A DNA stretch of 64,000 bases from an uncultured Tenacibaculum sp. GTDB taxonomy: Bacteria > Bacteroidota > Bacteroidia > Flavobacteriales > Flavobacteriaceae. Below, one piece after another: positions 1 to 7,740 of the stretch. Position 1 is the first letter of the stretch; every line of letters starts with the position of its first letter. The position numbers and the translations under genes are program-made. The notes under the pieces were generated by a model, which searched no databases, had not been told where the DNA came from, and saw nothing but the letters and a program-made list of their open reading frames with translations. The DNA is taken from NCBI RefSeq assembly GCF_947504135.1, contig NZ_CANNGG010000001.1, forward strand, positions 372,001 to 436,000, written 5' to 3'.

Positions 1-411
1 GCTATCTGAAAAAGTATACGCTAAAGCACCTACTAATCCGCTTCCTAATACAGCAATAGCTTCATTATTACCTAACCTTCCATTTTTTATAGCCATTCTT
101 TTAGCTAAATTGGTAATTGTCCAAAACATGAAAAGGATAGTAAAAGCACTTGCTAACCCAGACATAAAGTTGACCATTTTAGCCAACTGACTAGGATCAC
201 TAGTAAACATAGCGAAAAAAGCACCTAACATTTGAAATAAAGGAGCACCAGGAGGGTGTCCAACCTCTAAATTTACAGCAGTTGCGATGTATTCTCCACA
301 ATCCCATGAACTCACTGTGGGCTCAAGAGTTAAGGTATAAGTGATTAACGCTACTGCAAACGAAACCCATCCTAAAATGATGTTCCACTTTTTATAGTTA
401 AACTCAGTCAT
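1..411 (-). CDS. DUF2723 family glycosyltransferase, N-terminal part
   Basis: The first 137 codons of a leftward gene whose remainder lies beyond the window start. The translation opens MTEFNYKKWN and has a hydrophobic helix, then LEPTVSSWDCGEYIATA and VGHPPGAPLFQMLG. This is the N-terminal signature of DUF2723 (GT117), large multi-pass membrane proteins distantly related to protein O-mannosyltransferases. The acidic DCGE stretch is the expected extracytoplasmic active-site region. The ATG at 409-411 directly precedes the conserved opening. Full-length relatives exceed 1000 residues, so only a small part is seen. Acceptor and sugar cannot be read from this piece. Confidence 0.85.
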   Translation of the reverse strand, partial: MTEFNYKKWNIILGWVSFAVALITYTLTLEPTVSSWDCGEYIATAVNLEVGHPPGAPLFQMLGAFFAMFTSDPSQLAKMVNFMSGLASAFTILFMFWTITNLAKRMAIKNGRLGNNEAIAVLGSGLVGALAYTFSDS

Positions 412-580
412 AGTTTTTTATCTAGATATAAAGTACGAATGTATTAATTACTAATGGTTTTTTTCGTTGAAAACAAAAATATAATTTTAACAGTTTCCCT
501 AAAATAGTCACTCATATAAAGTTCTGTTAAATGAAATTTTAGAGGTTAAAAAAGAAGTAAACGAAAAAAAGTGTAAAAAA

Positions 581-611
581 TTTGCTGAAACATAATTTTG
601 TTTTATATTTG
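581..611 (+). promoter_or_regulatory. Bacteroidota promoter for tRNA-Gln
   Basis: TTTG at 581-584, then exactly 19 bases, then TATATTTG at 604-611. This matches the Bacteroidota primary sigma consensus TTTG-N19-TAnnTTTG. The tRNA begins 17 bases downstream. It is one of the best promoter matches in the window. Confidence 0.75.
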
Positions 612-628
612 CATCCGCAATAAGCAAT

Positions 629-699
629 TGGCCTATGGTGTAATGGTAACACACCGGTTTTTGGTACCGATATTCAAGGTTCGAGTCCTTGTAGGCCAA
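629..699 (+). tRNA. tRNA-Gln (anticodon TTG)
   Basis: A 71-nt cloverleaf. The acceptor strands TGGCCTA and TAGGCCA pair, the D-loop region is GGTGTAATGGTAACAC, the anticodon loop TTTTGGT carries TTG, and the T arm contains GGTTCGAGTCC. The discriminator base is A and CCA is not encoded. A nearly identical copy lies 95 bp downstream. Confidence 0.95.
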
Positions 700-701
700 C
701 A

Positions 702-732
702 AAATCCTTACGAATTTCGTGAGGATTTTTTT
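702..732 (+). terminator. terminator after first tRNA-Gln
   Basis: AAATCCTTACGAA and TTCGTGAGGATTT form a stem with a very short loop, followed by a T run. It starts three bases after the tRNA. Confidence 0.75.
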
Positions 733-774
733 ATAAAAAGTGTTTAATGATTTCTAAATATAAAACTTTGTTTT

Positions 775-782
775 TATATTTG
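775..782 (+). promoter_or_regulatory. -7 element for second tRNA-Gln
   Basis: TATATTTG lies 12 bases before the second tRNA-Gln. A weaker TTTC stands near the expected -33 position (751-754), so this copy has its own promoter rather than depending only on readthrough. Confidence 0.55.
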
Positions 783-794
783 CACTGTAAACAT

Positions 795-865
795 TGGCCC
801 ATGGTGTAATGGTAACACACCGGTTTTTGGTACCGATATTCAAGGTTCGAGTCCTTGTGGGCCAA
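795..865 (+). tRNA. tRNA-Gln (anticodon TTG), second copy
   Basis: Same length and anticodon loop as the copy at 629. The last acceptor pair changes from A-T to a compensating pair (TGGCCCA with TGGGCCA), so the stem stays fully paired. This is a recent tandem duplicate with a covarying base pair. Confidence 0.95.
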
Positions 866-868
866 CTA

Positions 869-901
869 AAAAGTCTTAACTGTATAAGTTAAGGCTTTTT
901 T
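869..901 (+). terminator. terminator after second tRNA-Gln
   Basis: AAGTCTTAAC pairs with GTTAAGGCTT (one G-T pair) around a short loop and is followed by TTTT. It lies immediately after the tRNA. Confidence 0.7.
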
Positions 902-984
902 GTTTGTAGTTAGTAACGAGTATTAGTAAGCTATAGTTATACATTAAAGTATTTGGTAAAGCTACCTTACAATAATAATAACAA

Positions 985-1064
985 ACGTCATAGCGAGGAG
1001 TGATAACGACGTGGCTATCTGTTAATAGATAATAGATTACTTCACTGCGTTCGCAATGACGATA
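985..1064. repeat. dispersed palindromic repeat (cgtcattgcgag family)
   Basis: Begins ACGTCATAGCGAGGA and ends TTCGCAATGACGATAG, so the ends form an imperfect inverted repeat. The inner text agattacttc...gttcg also occurs at about 42610-42630 in the element at 42532-42644. This is a short non-coding interspersed repeat of the kind common in flavobacterial genomes. No gene is seen in 902-1120. Confidence 0.65.
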
Positions 1065-1120
1065 GTTTTTATTTGTAACAAATTCATAAAGCTATCGTCT
1101 TCAATTAAAACACTCTTATT

Positions 1121-1603
1121 ATGAAACGAATTGCAACCATCTTTTGCTGCCTTTTTGTGTTAAGTTCTTTTGCGCAAAAAGAAAACTTTAAAACATTTTA
1201 CCAATCTAATAAAGATAGAGCAGAGGTATCTTTAAATATTCCTAGTTTTTTTGCCAATATATTCATCTCTGATGAAGATACTGATAAGTTTGGGGTCTTC
1301 TTAAAGAAATCTAAAAACTATAAAATTATGGTGTTCAATAACAACATGGCTTCAGTACAAAAAGATTTTAAAAAATATACTCGAAGAAATAATTTAAAAA
1401 CTTTAGTAAGAGTAAAGGATGGTAAGGAAAGGGTAACGTTGTATTTTAGAGAAACAAAAGATCGTATTAAAGAAATTATCGTCAATGTTCATGATAAAAG
1501 TGATGAAATGGTATTATTAGGAATTAAAACCAACCTTACCATGGATGAGTTATCAGCTATGGTAGAAGCATCTACAAAAAACAAAAGTATAGCTTCAAAT
1601 TAA
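1121..1603 (+). CDS. DUF4252 family secreted protein
   Basis: 160 residues with a Sec signal peptide: MKRIATIFCCLFVLSSFAQ, cleavage probably after FAQ. The mature part is charged and mixed alpha/beta and has the DUF4252 layout found in Bacteroidota. It stands alone between a dispersed repeat and a hairpin terminator. The function of DUF4252 is unknown. Localisation to the periplasm or outer membrane is inferred from the signal peptide only, since there is no lipobox cysteine at the usual place. Confidence 0.75.
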   Translation: MKRIATIFCCLFVLSSFAQKENFKTFYQSNKDRAEVSLNIPSFFANIFISDEDTDKFGVFLKKSKNYKIMVFNNNMASVQKDFKKYTRRNNLKTLVRVKDGKERVTLYFRETKDRIKEIIVNVHDKSDEMVLLGIKTNLTMDELSAMVEASTKNKSIASN

Positions 1604-1660
1604 AAGACATTTATGTTCCCAAAGCGAAGTCGAAGGGAAGTATATAAAGTAGCATTATAG

Positions 1661-1692
1661 AAAACTCCGACTTTTTACAGTCGGAGTTTTTT
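1661..1692. terminator. terminator between convergent genes
   Basis: AAAACTCCGACT and AGTCGGAGTTTT form a perfect stem with a short T-rich loop, with T on the plus side and A on the minus side. It probably serves both the gene ending at 1603 and the convergent gene ending at 1698. Confidence 0.8.
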
Positions 1693-1697
1693 GTTAT

Positions 1698-2045
1698 TTA
1701 ACCCACAAGTTCTTTCAAACTTTCTACTACCTTCTTACTGTTTCCAATAAAAATTTGGTTGTCAACAATAAAAACTGGGCGTTTTAAAAATGTATATTCA
1801 TCTAAAATATACTGTTTGTAATCAGCTTCCGTTAAATTTTGATTCTTTAAATCCATTTCTCGATACAGTTTAGCACGTTTATTAAATAAACTTTCGTAGC
1901 TGTCTGTTAACTCGCGCATTGATTCCAGCTGAGCAACTGTAATTGGGTTGGTTTTTATTTCTTGCTTTTCAAATCCGTCAATATTTACTTCTTTTAAAAT
2001 TCTTCGACAAGTATCACAAGTTTGTAAAAAATAAACTTTTTTCAT
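1698..2045 (-). CDS. ArsC/Spx family thioredoxin-fold protein
   Basis: 115 residues. Opens MKKVYFLQTCDTCRR with a CxxC motif (C10, C13) at the end of the first strand, as in the ArsC/Spx/YffB group. The C-terminal half contains FLKRPVFIVDN, the usual cis-Pro region before the last strand. Family members include glutathione-type arsenate reductases and Spx-like regulators. The CxxC form is more typical of the Spx/YffB side, so arsenate reduction cannot be assumed. It lies 39 kb from the arsenosugar genes and is not linked to them. Confidence 0.75.
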   Translation of the reverse strand: MKKVYFLQTCDTCRRILKEVNIDGFEKQEIKTNPITVAQLESMRELTDSYESLFNKRAKLYREMDLKNQNLTEADYKQYILDEYTFLKRPVFIVDNQIFIGNSKKVVESLKELVG

Positions 2046-2163
2046 CTGTTTACGTTTTTATTGTATTAGCTATAGTTTGGTTTTAACCATTAAATAACAA
2101 ACACTCATTGCAGGTTTTCATGGCTAAATAGGTATCTTTGAAATAGCTAAAATAAGTAGAAAA

Positions 2164-2619
2164 ATGAACAAACAGTTTGAAGTTTTAAAAAGATCAAGAG
2201 ACTTAGTTTTAAAAAGAATAGAAGGTTTATCATTAGAACAATTACATATAATTCCAGAAGGATTTAATAACAACATTGCTTGGAATGTAGCACACTTGGT
2301 GGTTACACAGCAACTACTACACTATAAACTATCAGGATTGGATTGCTTAGCACCTGATGAGTTAATTGAAGGATACAGAAAAGGAACATTTCCAACCAAA
2401 GATTTTACTGAAGAAGAATTTGATGAAGTAAAAGAATTGCTAATAGGGTTACCAGATACTTTACAAGAAGATTTTGAAGCAGAAATTTTTAAAACGTATG
2501 AAGAATACGAAACCAGTACAGGTTTTGTGATAGATTCTTTTGAAAGCGCTATGGCTTTTAATAATTTACACGAAGGTATGCATTTAGGTATTATTATGAA
2601 TTTGACCAAATTGGTGTAA
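2164..2619 (+). CDS. DinB family putative metal-dependent protein
   Basis: 151 residues in a DinB-like four-helix-bundle layout. Three histidines stand where the metal ligands of this family are expected: H44 in WNVAHLV, and H136 and H140 in HEGMHLG. DinB/YfiT-like proteins bind a divalent metal and many act as thiol-dependent transferases or hydrolases. The specific reaction cannot be read here. It is followed after 45 bp by the trans-sulfuration enzyme with no terminator between them, so the two may be co-transcribed. Confidence 0.8.
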   Translation: MNKQFEVLKRSRDLVLKRIEGLSLEQLHIIPEGFNNNIAWNVAHLVVTQQLLHYKLSGLDCLAPDELIEGYRKGTFPTKDFTEEEFDEVKELLIGLPDTLQEDFEAEIFKTYEEYETSTGFVIDSFESAMAFNNLHEGMHLGIIMNLTKLV

Positions 2620-2664
2620 ACCTCATGAATCTGGTATGCATTCAGGTGAAAAAAATGTCAACGG

Positions 2665-3813
2665 ATGAAATTCAATACGAAAACAATACATGGAGGTCAA
2701 AAACCTGAAAAAGCTACAGGTGCAGTAATGCCTCCTATATTTCAAACATCAACCTACGCACAGTCGAGTCCAGGTGTGAACAAAGGGTATGCGTATTCAC
2801 GTTCAGCAAATCCAACCCGAACTGCTTTAGAAAATGCATTTGCTGCTCTTGAAAATGGAACACACGGATTTGCTTTTTCTTCCGGTTTATCAGCGATAGA
2901 TTGTGTGTTGAGAACTTTAAATCCGGGTGATGAGGTAATTGCAGGAGATGATATTTACGGTGGAACATATCGAATGTTTACCAATATGTTTGAAAAATAC
3001 GGATTGCAATTTCGGTATGTTGATATGAATGAAGTAGCGAATGTAACCAATGCTATTTCTGAAAAAACAAAACTCATTTGGATTGAAACACCAACCAATC
3101 CGCTAATGAAAATTGCGGATATTGAGGAAATCACTAAAGCAGTAAAAGCAAAGAATAAAGATATTCTAGTAGCTGTTGATAACACGTTTGCAACCCCTTA
3201 TTTACAGCGTCCGTTAGATTTGGGAGTTGATATAGTGATGCATTCAGCAACAAAATATTTAGGAGGGCATTCTGATTTGGTGATGGGAGCTTTAATGGTA
3301 AAGGATGCTAAACTTGCAGAACAATTACATTTTATTCAGTTTGCAGCAGGAGCTATTGCAGGACCTATGGATTCGTTTTTAGCACTACGTGGAGTAAAAA
3401 CCTTACACTTACGTATGCAGCGTCACTGTGAAAATGGAAAAGCAGTAGCACAATATTTATCTGAACACCCAAAAGTAAGCGAAGTATTTTATCCAGGGTT
3501 AGAGAATCATTCAAATCATGAAATAGCAAAAAAACAAATGGATGATTTTGGAGGCATGGTTTCTTTCCGTTTGAAAGATGAGAGTAAACAAGCAGCCTTA
3601 TCTTTCTTAGAAAATACTAAAATTTTCACCTTGGCAGAATCACTAGGAGGAGTAGAGAGCTTGGTAAGTCACCCAGTAACGATGACGCATGCATCAATTC
3701 CTGAAGCTGATCGTTTAAAAATAGGAATTACCGATTCTTTAATACGATTGAGTGTTGGAGTAGAAGATATAGACGATTTATTGACCGATTTAGAGCAGGC
3801 ACTTTCTAAATAA
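2665..3813 (+). CDS. trans-sulfuration PLP enzyme (cystathionine gamma-synthase/lyase family)
   Basis: 382 residues, the full length of the Cys/Met metabolism PLP family. Markers are the N-terminal IHGGQKP, YSRSANPTR, SSGLSAID, ETPTNP, VDNTFATP and the PLP lysine K197 in HSATKYLGGHSD. The protein makes or splits cystathionine in methionine or cysteine metabolism. MetB, MccB and MetZ cannot be separated reliably by eye, so no symbol is given. The ATG at 2665 gives the conserved beginning MKFNTKTIHGG. An out-of-frame ATG at 2655 is ignored. No riboswitch fits in the 45-bp gap upstream. Confidence 0.9.
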   Translation: MKFNTKTIHGGQKPEKATGAVMPPIFQTSTYAQSSPGVNKGYAYSRSANPTRTALENAFAALENGTHGFAFSSGLSAIDCVLRTLNPGDEVIAGDDIYGGTYRMFTNMFEKYGLQFRYVDMNEVANVTNAISEKTKLIWIETPTNPLMKIADIEEITKAVKAKNKDILVAVDNTFATPYLQRPLDLGVDIVMHSATKYLGGHSDLVMGALMVKDAKLAEQLHFIQFAAGAIAGPMDSFLALRGVKTLHLRMQRHCENGKAVAQYLSEHPKVSEVFYPGLENHSNHEIAKKQMDDFGGMVSFRLKDESKQAALSFLENTKIFTLAESLGGVESLVSHPVTMTHASIPEADRLKIGITDSLIRLSVGVEDIDDLLTDLEQALSK

Positions 3814-3814
3814 A

Positions 3815-3846
3815 AAAAACCGAAATACATTGTACTTCGGTTTTTC
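3815..3846. terminator. bidirectional terminator
   Basis: AAAAACCGAA...TTCGGTTTTT is a near-perfect inverted repeat with A and T runs on both sides. It lies between the convergent trans-sulfuration and superoxide dismutase genes. Confidence 0.8.
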
Positions 3847-3865
3847 TATACTGCAAGAGCTAAAA

Positions 3866-4474
3866 TTATTTAGCTTCTGCATATCTTCTTTCTACTTCGT
3901 TCCAGTTGATTACTTTAAAGAAAGCTTCAATGTAATCAGGACGACGGTTTTGGTAGTTTAAGTAATAAGCGTGTTCCCAAACGTCTAATCCTAAGATAGG
4001 AGTTCCACCACAAGTAACACCAGGCATTAATGGGTTGTCTTGGTTAGGAGTAGAGCAAACTTCTACTTTACCTCCTTTGTGTACACATAACCAAGCCCAT
4101 CCTGAACCAAATTGTGTAGCAGCTGCTTTAGAAAAAGCATCGATAAACGCTTCTTTTGAACCAAACTCAGCTTCGATAGCATCTTTTAATTCTCCAGATA
4201 AATAACCTCTATCTTCTGGGTTCATTACTGTCCAGAATAAAGAGTGATTGTAAAAACCACCACCATTGTTACGAACACCAGCGTTGTTCATGTCTAAGTT
4301 AGTTAAAATATCTTCGATAGATTTTCCTTCTAAATCAGTACCTTCAATAGCAGCATTTAATTTAGTAGTATATCCGTTGTGGTGCTTGCTATGGTGAATT
4401 TCCATAGTTCTAGCATCTATATGTGGTTCTAAAGTGTCGTAAGCGTATCCTAATTCTGGTAAGTTAAAAGCCAT
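3866..4474 (-). CDS. sodA: superoxide dismutase (Mn/Fe type)
   Basis: 202 residues, usual for the Mn/Fe superoxide dismutase family. Metal ligands are visible at H27 (EIHHSKHH), H77 (YNHSLFW), D164 and H168 (DVWEHAYY). The glycine-rich NNGGGFYNH before the second ligand and the glutamine Q145 in the PNQDNP turn resemble the Mn-type second shell rather than the Fe type (AQxxNH). Manganese or cambialistic use is therefore likely, by inference. No signal peptide, so it is cytoplasmic. It is a single gene with its own promoter region. Confidence 0.95.
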   Translation of the reverse strand: MAFNLPELGYAYDTLEPHIDARTMEIHHSKHHNGYTTKLNAAIEGTDLEGKSIEDILTNLDMNNAGVRNNGGGFYNHSLFWTVMNPEDRGYLSGELKDAIEAEFGSKEAFIDAFSKAAATQFGSGWAWLCVHKGGKVEVCSTPNQDNPLMPGVTCGGTPILGLDVWEHAYYLNYQNRRPDYIEAFFKVINWNEVERRYAEAK

Positions 4475-4531
4475 AATTATTTGTTTTTTAATAGATTAAT
4501 TTTTTCGTTTTTCCGAATGTAAATTTAACCC

Positions 4532-4562
4532 AAAAAAATAAGGCAAACAACTGTTTGCCTTA
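4532..4562 (-). terminator. terminator for the fbp-small protein operon
   Basis: AAGGCAAAC and GTTTGCCTT pair around a 4-6 base loop. Read leftward, the stem is followed by a run of T, downstream of the gene ending at 4595. Confidence 0.75.
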
Positions 4563-4594
4563 TGGATAATTTATTTGAGTATAAATAATAACTA

Positions 4595-4783
4595 TTATTT
4601 AATTTTTGACTTGATGAATAGTAGTAAGGTAATAACTCCTATTATTTTTGAAATAATAATAGCTAAATGCCAATAACTCATAACAAAATACGTGTCATGT
4701 ATGTTAATAGCTAGGTTTTTATCTTTTAAAAAAGAACCTATTGCTAATATTAAACAGATTAATATTACAAGCCATTTTACCAC
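4595..4783 (-). CDS. small two-helix membrane protein with COX1-like motif
   Basis: 62 residues with two predicted membrane helices (about 3-17 and 40-57). Between them lies INIHDTYFVMSYWH (H29 to H39). It aligns without gaps to the heme-ligand segment of cytochrome oxidase subunit I (HDTYYVVAHFH). The position of the heme a ligand is kept (H39), but the heme a3 ligand position holds tyrosine (Y37). It starts 2 bp after the end of fbp on the same strand, so it is probably translated from the fbp transcript. It is too short to be an oxidase and its function is unknown. Confidence 0.65.
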   Translation of the reverse strand: MVKWLVILICLILAIGSFLKDKNLAINIHDTYFVMSYWHLAIIISKIIGVITLLLFIKSKIK

Positions 4784-4785
4784 GA

Positions 4786-5820
4786 TTAATAGTTTGGTTT
4801 ATCATCAGATGAAAATTTAGTCATAAACTCTTCCGCTTTTTCAACCATTTGTATACTACCACAATAAAAAGGTACGCGTTGGTGTAACTCGGTAGGTTTA
4901 ATATCTAAAATACGAGTAAAACCATCAGAAGCTTTACCACCTGCTTGCTCACAAATAAACGCCATAGGATTACATTCGTATAATAAACGTAACTTTCCTT
5001 TTGGTGTTATAGCAGTAGCAGGATAAATATATACACCACCTTTTATCATATTTCTATGAAAATCTGAAACTAACGAGCCAATATAACGCGCTGTGTACGG
5101 ACGGTTATCTGCTTCGTTTAATTCTTTACAGTGAATTAAGAAACGTTTCATTCCTTCTTGGAAATGTGTGAAATACCCTTCACTTACTGAGTAAATTCTA
5201 CCAATTTCAGGATAACTCATGTTTGGGTGCGATAAGTAAAAAGTACCAATGGCAGGATTTAAGGTAAATCCATTCACTCCATTACCAGTAGTAAACACTA
5301 ACATGGTTGAGGTACCGTAAGCTACATACCCAGCAGCTACTTGTTCACTACCTTTTTGTAAAAAGTCTTCTTTAGTTACAGGAGTTCCAACAGGAGAAAT
5401 TCTTCTGTAAATAGAAAAAATAGTTCCTACAGAAACATTTACATCAATGTTAGATGATCCGTCTAAAGGATCCATTAACAACACATATTTATTTTCGTTG
5501 GCTTTGTTTTGACCTTCAACCACAACAAAGTCGTCTTCTTCTTCACTAGCAATGCCACAAACAATTTCACGATTAATCAATGTTTGTTTAAATAAATCGT
5601 TGGCTAAAACATCTAGTTTTTGTTGTGCTTCACCTTGTACATTAATATCACCCGCAGCTCCAGTAATATCAACCAATCCAGCTTTTCTAATTTCGTGGTT
5701 TACAACTTTAGCAGCTAAACGGATAGAATTTATTAAGCGAGATAATTCACCAGAAGAATATTTAAAGTCTTTTTGTTTGCTGATGATAAACTCACCCAGC
5801 GTCATATGCTTGTTACTCAT
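4786..5820 (-). CDS. fbp: fructose-1,6-bisphosphatase, class I
   Basis: 344 residues. Hydrolyses fructose 1,6-bisphosphate to fructose 6-phosphate in gluconeogenesis. The metal and catalytic motif [10 protein letters not shown] is present, and the C-terminal [21 protein letters not shown] is the substrate-binding signature of class I enzymes. ISKQ and AGLVDITG near the N-terminus are family-typical. The first ATG is used; M6 is a possible alternative. CATCTTTG about 20 bp upstream on the minus strand resembles a -7 element. The small membrane protein follows closely. Confidence 0.95.
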   Translation of the reverse strand: MSNKHMTLGEFIISKQKDFKYSSGELSRLINSIRLAAKVVNHEIRKAGLVDITGAAGDINVQGEAQQKLDVLANDLFKQTLINREIVCGIASEEEDDFVVVEGQNKANENKYVLLMDPLDGSSNIDVNVSVGTIFSIYRRISPVGTPVTKEDFLQKGSEQVAAGYVAYGTSTMLVFTTGNGVNGFTLNPAIGTFYLSHPNMSYPEIGRIYSVSEGYFTHFQEGMKRFLIHCKELNEADNRPYTARYIGSLVSDFHRNMIKGGVYIYPATAITPKGKLRLLYECNPMAFICEQAGGKASDGFTRILDIKPTELHQRVPFYCGSIQMVEKAEEFMTKFSSDDKPNY

Positions 5821-5966
5821 GTCAAATTTTTGTGTTGTGCGTACAAAGATGCCAACTTTTATTTAGTATTTTAAAATTTTCAACAAAAAAATATGATGTG
5901 TTTTAATTTTTCATTTGTTTTATCAGAAAGTTTTAAGAGAAGTATCTTTACCAAAAAAAGTAAGAA

Positions 5967-6449
5967 ATGAGTTTTATTATCAGACCTGGAGAGCAAAAAG
6001 ATGCTCAAGCTATATTAGATTTAATCGTCGAATTAGCTGTTTTTGAGAAGGAACCCAACGCGGTTAAAATTACGGTAGAAGATATTATTAAAGATGGTTT
6101 TTCTGAAAAACCGAAGTTTAAAACCTTTGTAGCTGAAGAAGATAATAAGATTATAGGTATGGCGTTGTTTTATGAACGCTATTCTACATGGAAAGGAAAA
6201 GCAATTCATTTAGAAGATCTCATGGTAACGCAATCTAAAAGAGGTATTGGGGCAGGAAAAGCATTGTATAGTGCTGTTATGAATTATGCACATAAAAACA
6301 ATTGCAAAAGAGTGGCGTGGGAAGTATTAGATTGGAATACAGGGGCTGTTGATTTTTATAAAAGTACAGGAGCAACGGTATATGATGAGTGGAGAGTATG
6401 CCATATGAATGAACAAAGCTTAGAACAATTTTGTAATGAGAATATTTAA
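5967..6449 (+). CDS. GNAT family N-acetyltransferase (SSAT-like)
   Basis: 160 residues of one GNAT domain. The acetyl-CoA loop is LEDLMVTQSKRGIGAGKAL, and WEVLDWNTGAVDFYKSTGA is the following motif B, as in spermidine/spermine N1-acetyltransferase-like enzymes (inferred from resemblance). The substrate is not identifiable. TATCTTTA about 20 bp upstream is a weak -7 element. The last 14 bases overlap the aspartate kinase start, so the two genes are translationally linked. Confidence 0.85.
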   Translation: MSFIIRPGEQKDAQAILDLIVELAVFEKEPNAVKITVEDIIKDGFSEKPKFKTFVAEEDNKIIGMALFYERYSTWKGKAIHLEDLMVTQSKRGIGAGKALYSAVMNYAHKNNCKRVAWEVLDWNTGAVDFYKSTGATVYDEWRVCHMNEQSLEQFCNENI

Positions 6450-7689
6450 GTTTGGAGGAGCATCGGTAAAAGATGCGAATGGAGTAAAAAATGTTGCAAA
6501 AGTATTGCAACATGAAGGTACAGAAAATACGTTGGTTGTAATTTCTGCCATGGGAAAAATGACCAATGCTTTTGAGCAAGTGGTTAATGATTATTTCTAT
6601 AAAAAAGAAAGTCTTAAAGATTCTTTGAAGTTTGTAGAAAACTTTCATCAAAATATGTTGAACGATTTGTTCAGTCCAAATCATGAAGTATACAATAAAG
6701 TAAATCATTTATTTGGTGAATTAAGCGGGTTTATGGCTCGAAACACTTCTAAAGATTATAACTACGTGTACGATCAAATGGTTGGTTTTGGAGAGTTTTT
6801 ATCTACTACTATTGTAAGTGCTTATTTGTCTGAAATAGGAGTAGAGAACCAATGGTTAGATGTAAGAGAGTACATAAAAACAGATGGAACTTACCGTGAT
6901 GCTAAAATTGATTGGGAGCAAACCGAGCAACAAATCAAAGAAAAAGTTGATGTATCTAAACTAAATATTACACAAGGATTTTTAGGAGGATTTGGTGCAG
7001 AAACAACAACGTTAGGAAGAGAAGGTTCCGATTATACCGCAGGTATTTTTGCGTATTGTTTGGATGCTGATAGTGTTACTATTTGGAAAGATGTTCAAGG
7101 AGTATTAAATGCTGATCCTAGAGTGTTTTCAGAAACAGCTTTATTACAAGAAATTTCGTATACAGAAGCTATTGAAATGGCATTTTACGGAGCCTCAGTA
7201 ATTCACCCAAAAACAATTCAGCCATTAGAACAAAAAAATATTCCGTTATATGTACGTTCGTTTGAAGATGTTACAAAATTAGGTACATGTGTTGGAAGAG
7301 GTAAAAAAATAACACCAGAAGTTCCGTGTTTTATCGTAAAGAAAAATCAAATTTTAGTAGCAATTTCAGCAAAAGATTTTTCTTTTATGGTAGAAGATAA
7401 TATTAGTGATGTCTTTAAAAAGCTACACGACTATAATTTAAAAGTAAACCTAATTCAGAATTCAGCGATTAGTTTTTCTGTTTGTATAGAAGATAAGTAC
7501 AATAATTTTGAGAATTTTTACAATGATTTAAAAGGCGCTTACAAAATTAGAGCTTATAAAGACACTACTTTATACACAATTCGTCACTTTAATGATGAAG
7601 CGATAAAAACAATAAGAAAACGAGGAAAATCAATCATTCGTCAAATAAATACTGAAACTGCACAGTTAGTGATTCAAGAAAACATGTAA
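6436..7689 (+). CDS. lysC: aspartate kinase
   Basis: 417 residues, single-function form. Phosphorylates aspartate as the first step to lysine, threonine and methionine. Opens MRIFKFGGASV (nucleotide-binding KFGGxSV); TLGREGSDYTAG and IWKDVQGVLNADPR are the aspartate and ATP sites. An ACT-like regulatory region follows from about residue 300, so feedback control by lysine or threonine is likely. It overlaps the upstream GNAT gene by 14 bp. There is no fused homoserine dehydrogenase domain. Confidence 0.92.
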   Translation: MRIFKFGGASVKDANGVKNVAKVLQHEGTENTLVVISAMGKMTNAFEQVVNDYFYKKESLKDSLKFVENFHQNMLNDLFSPNHEVYNKVNHLFGELSGFMARNTSKDYNYVYDQMVGFGEFLSTTIVSAYLSEIGVENQWLDVREYIKTDGTYRDAKIDWEQTEQQIKEKVDVSKLNITQGFLGGFGAETTTLGREGSDYTAGIFAYCLDADSVTIWKDVQGVLNADPRVFSETALLQEISYTEAIEMAFYGASVIHPKTIQPLEQKNIPLYVRSFEDVTKLGTCVGRGKKITPEVPCFIVKKNQILVAISAKDFSFMVEDNISDVFKKLHDYNLKVNLIQNSAISFSVCIEDKYNNFENFYNDLKGAYKIRAYKDTTLYTIRHFNDEAIKTIRKRGKSIIRQINTETAQLVIQENM

Positions 7690-7740
7690 AGCTTGTAAAA
7701 AATCGATTATATTTGCAGTTATGTCAATTGATAACTATGT

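Noticed and set aside
508..702. 64-codon minus-strand frame over the first tRNA-Gln
   Set aside because: It lies across the tRNA and its promoter; the product has no family character.
2620..2664. SAM riboswitch before the trans-sulfuration gene
   Set aside because: The 45-bp gap is too short and shows no such structure.
6277..6708. 143-codon minus-strand frame
   Set aside because: It is an antisense shadow of the GNAT and lysC genes, both clearly supported.
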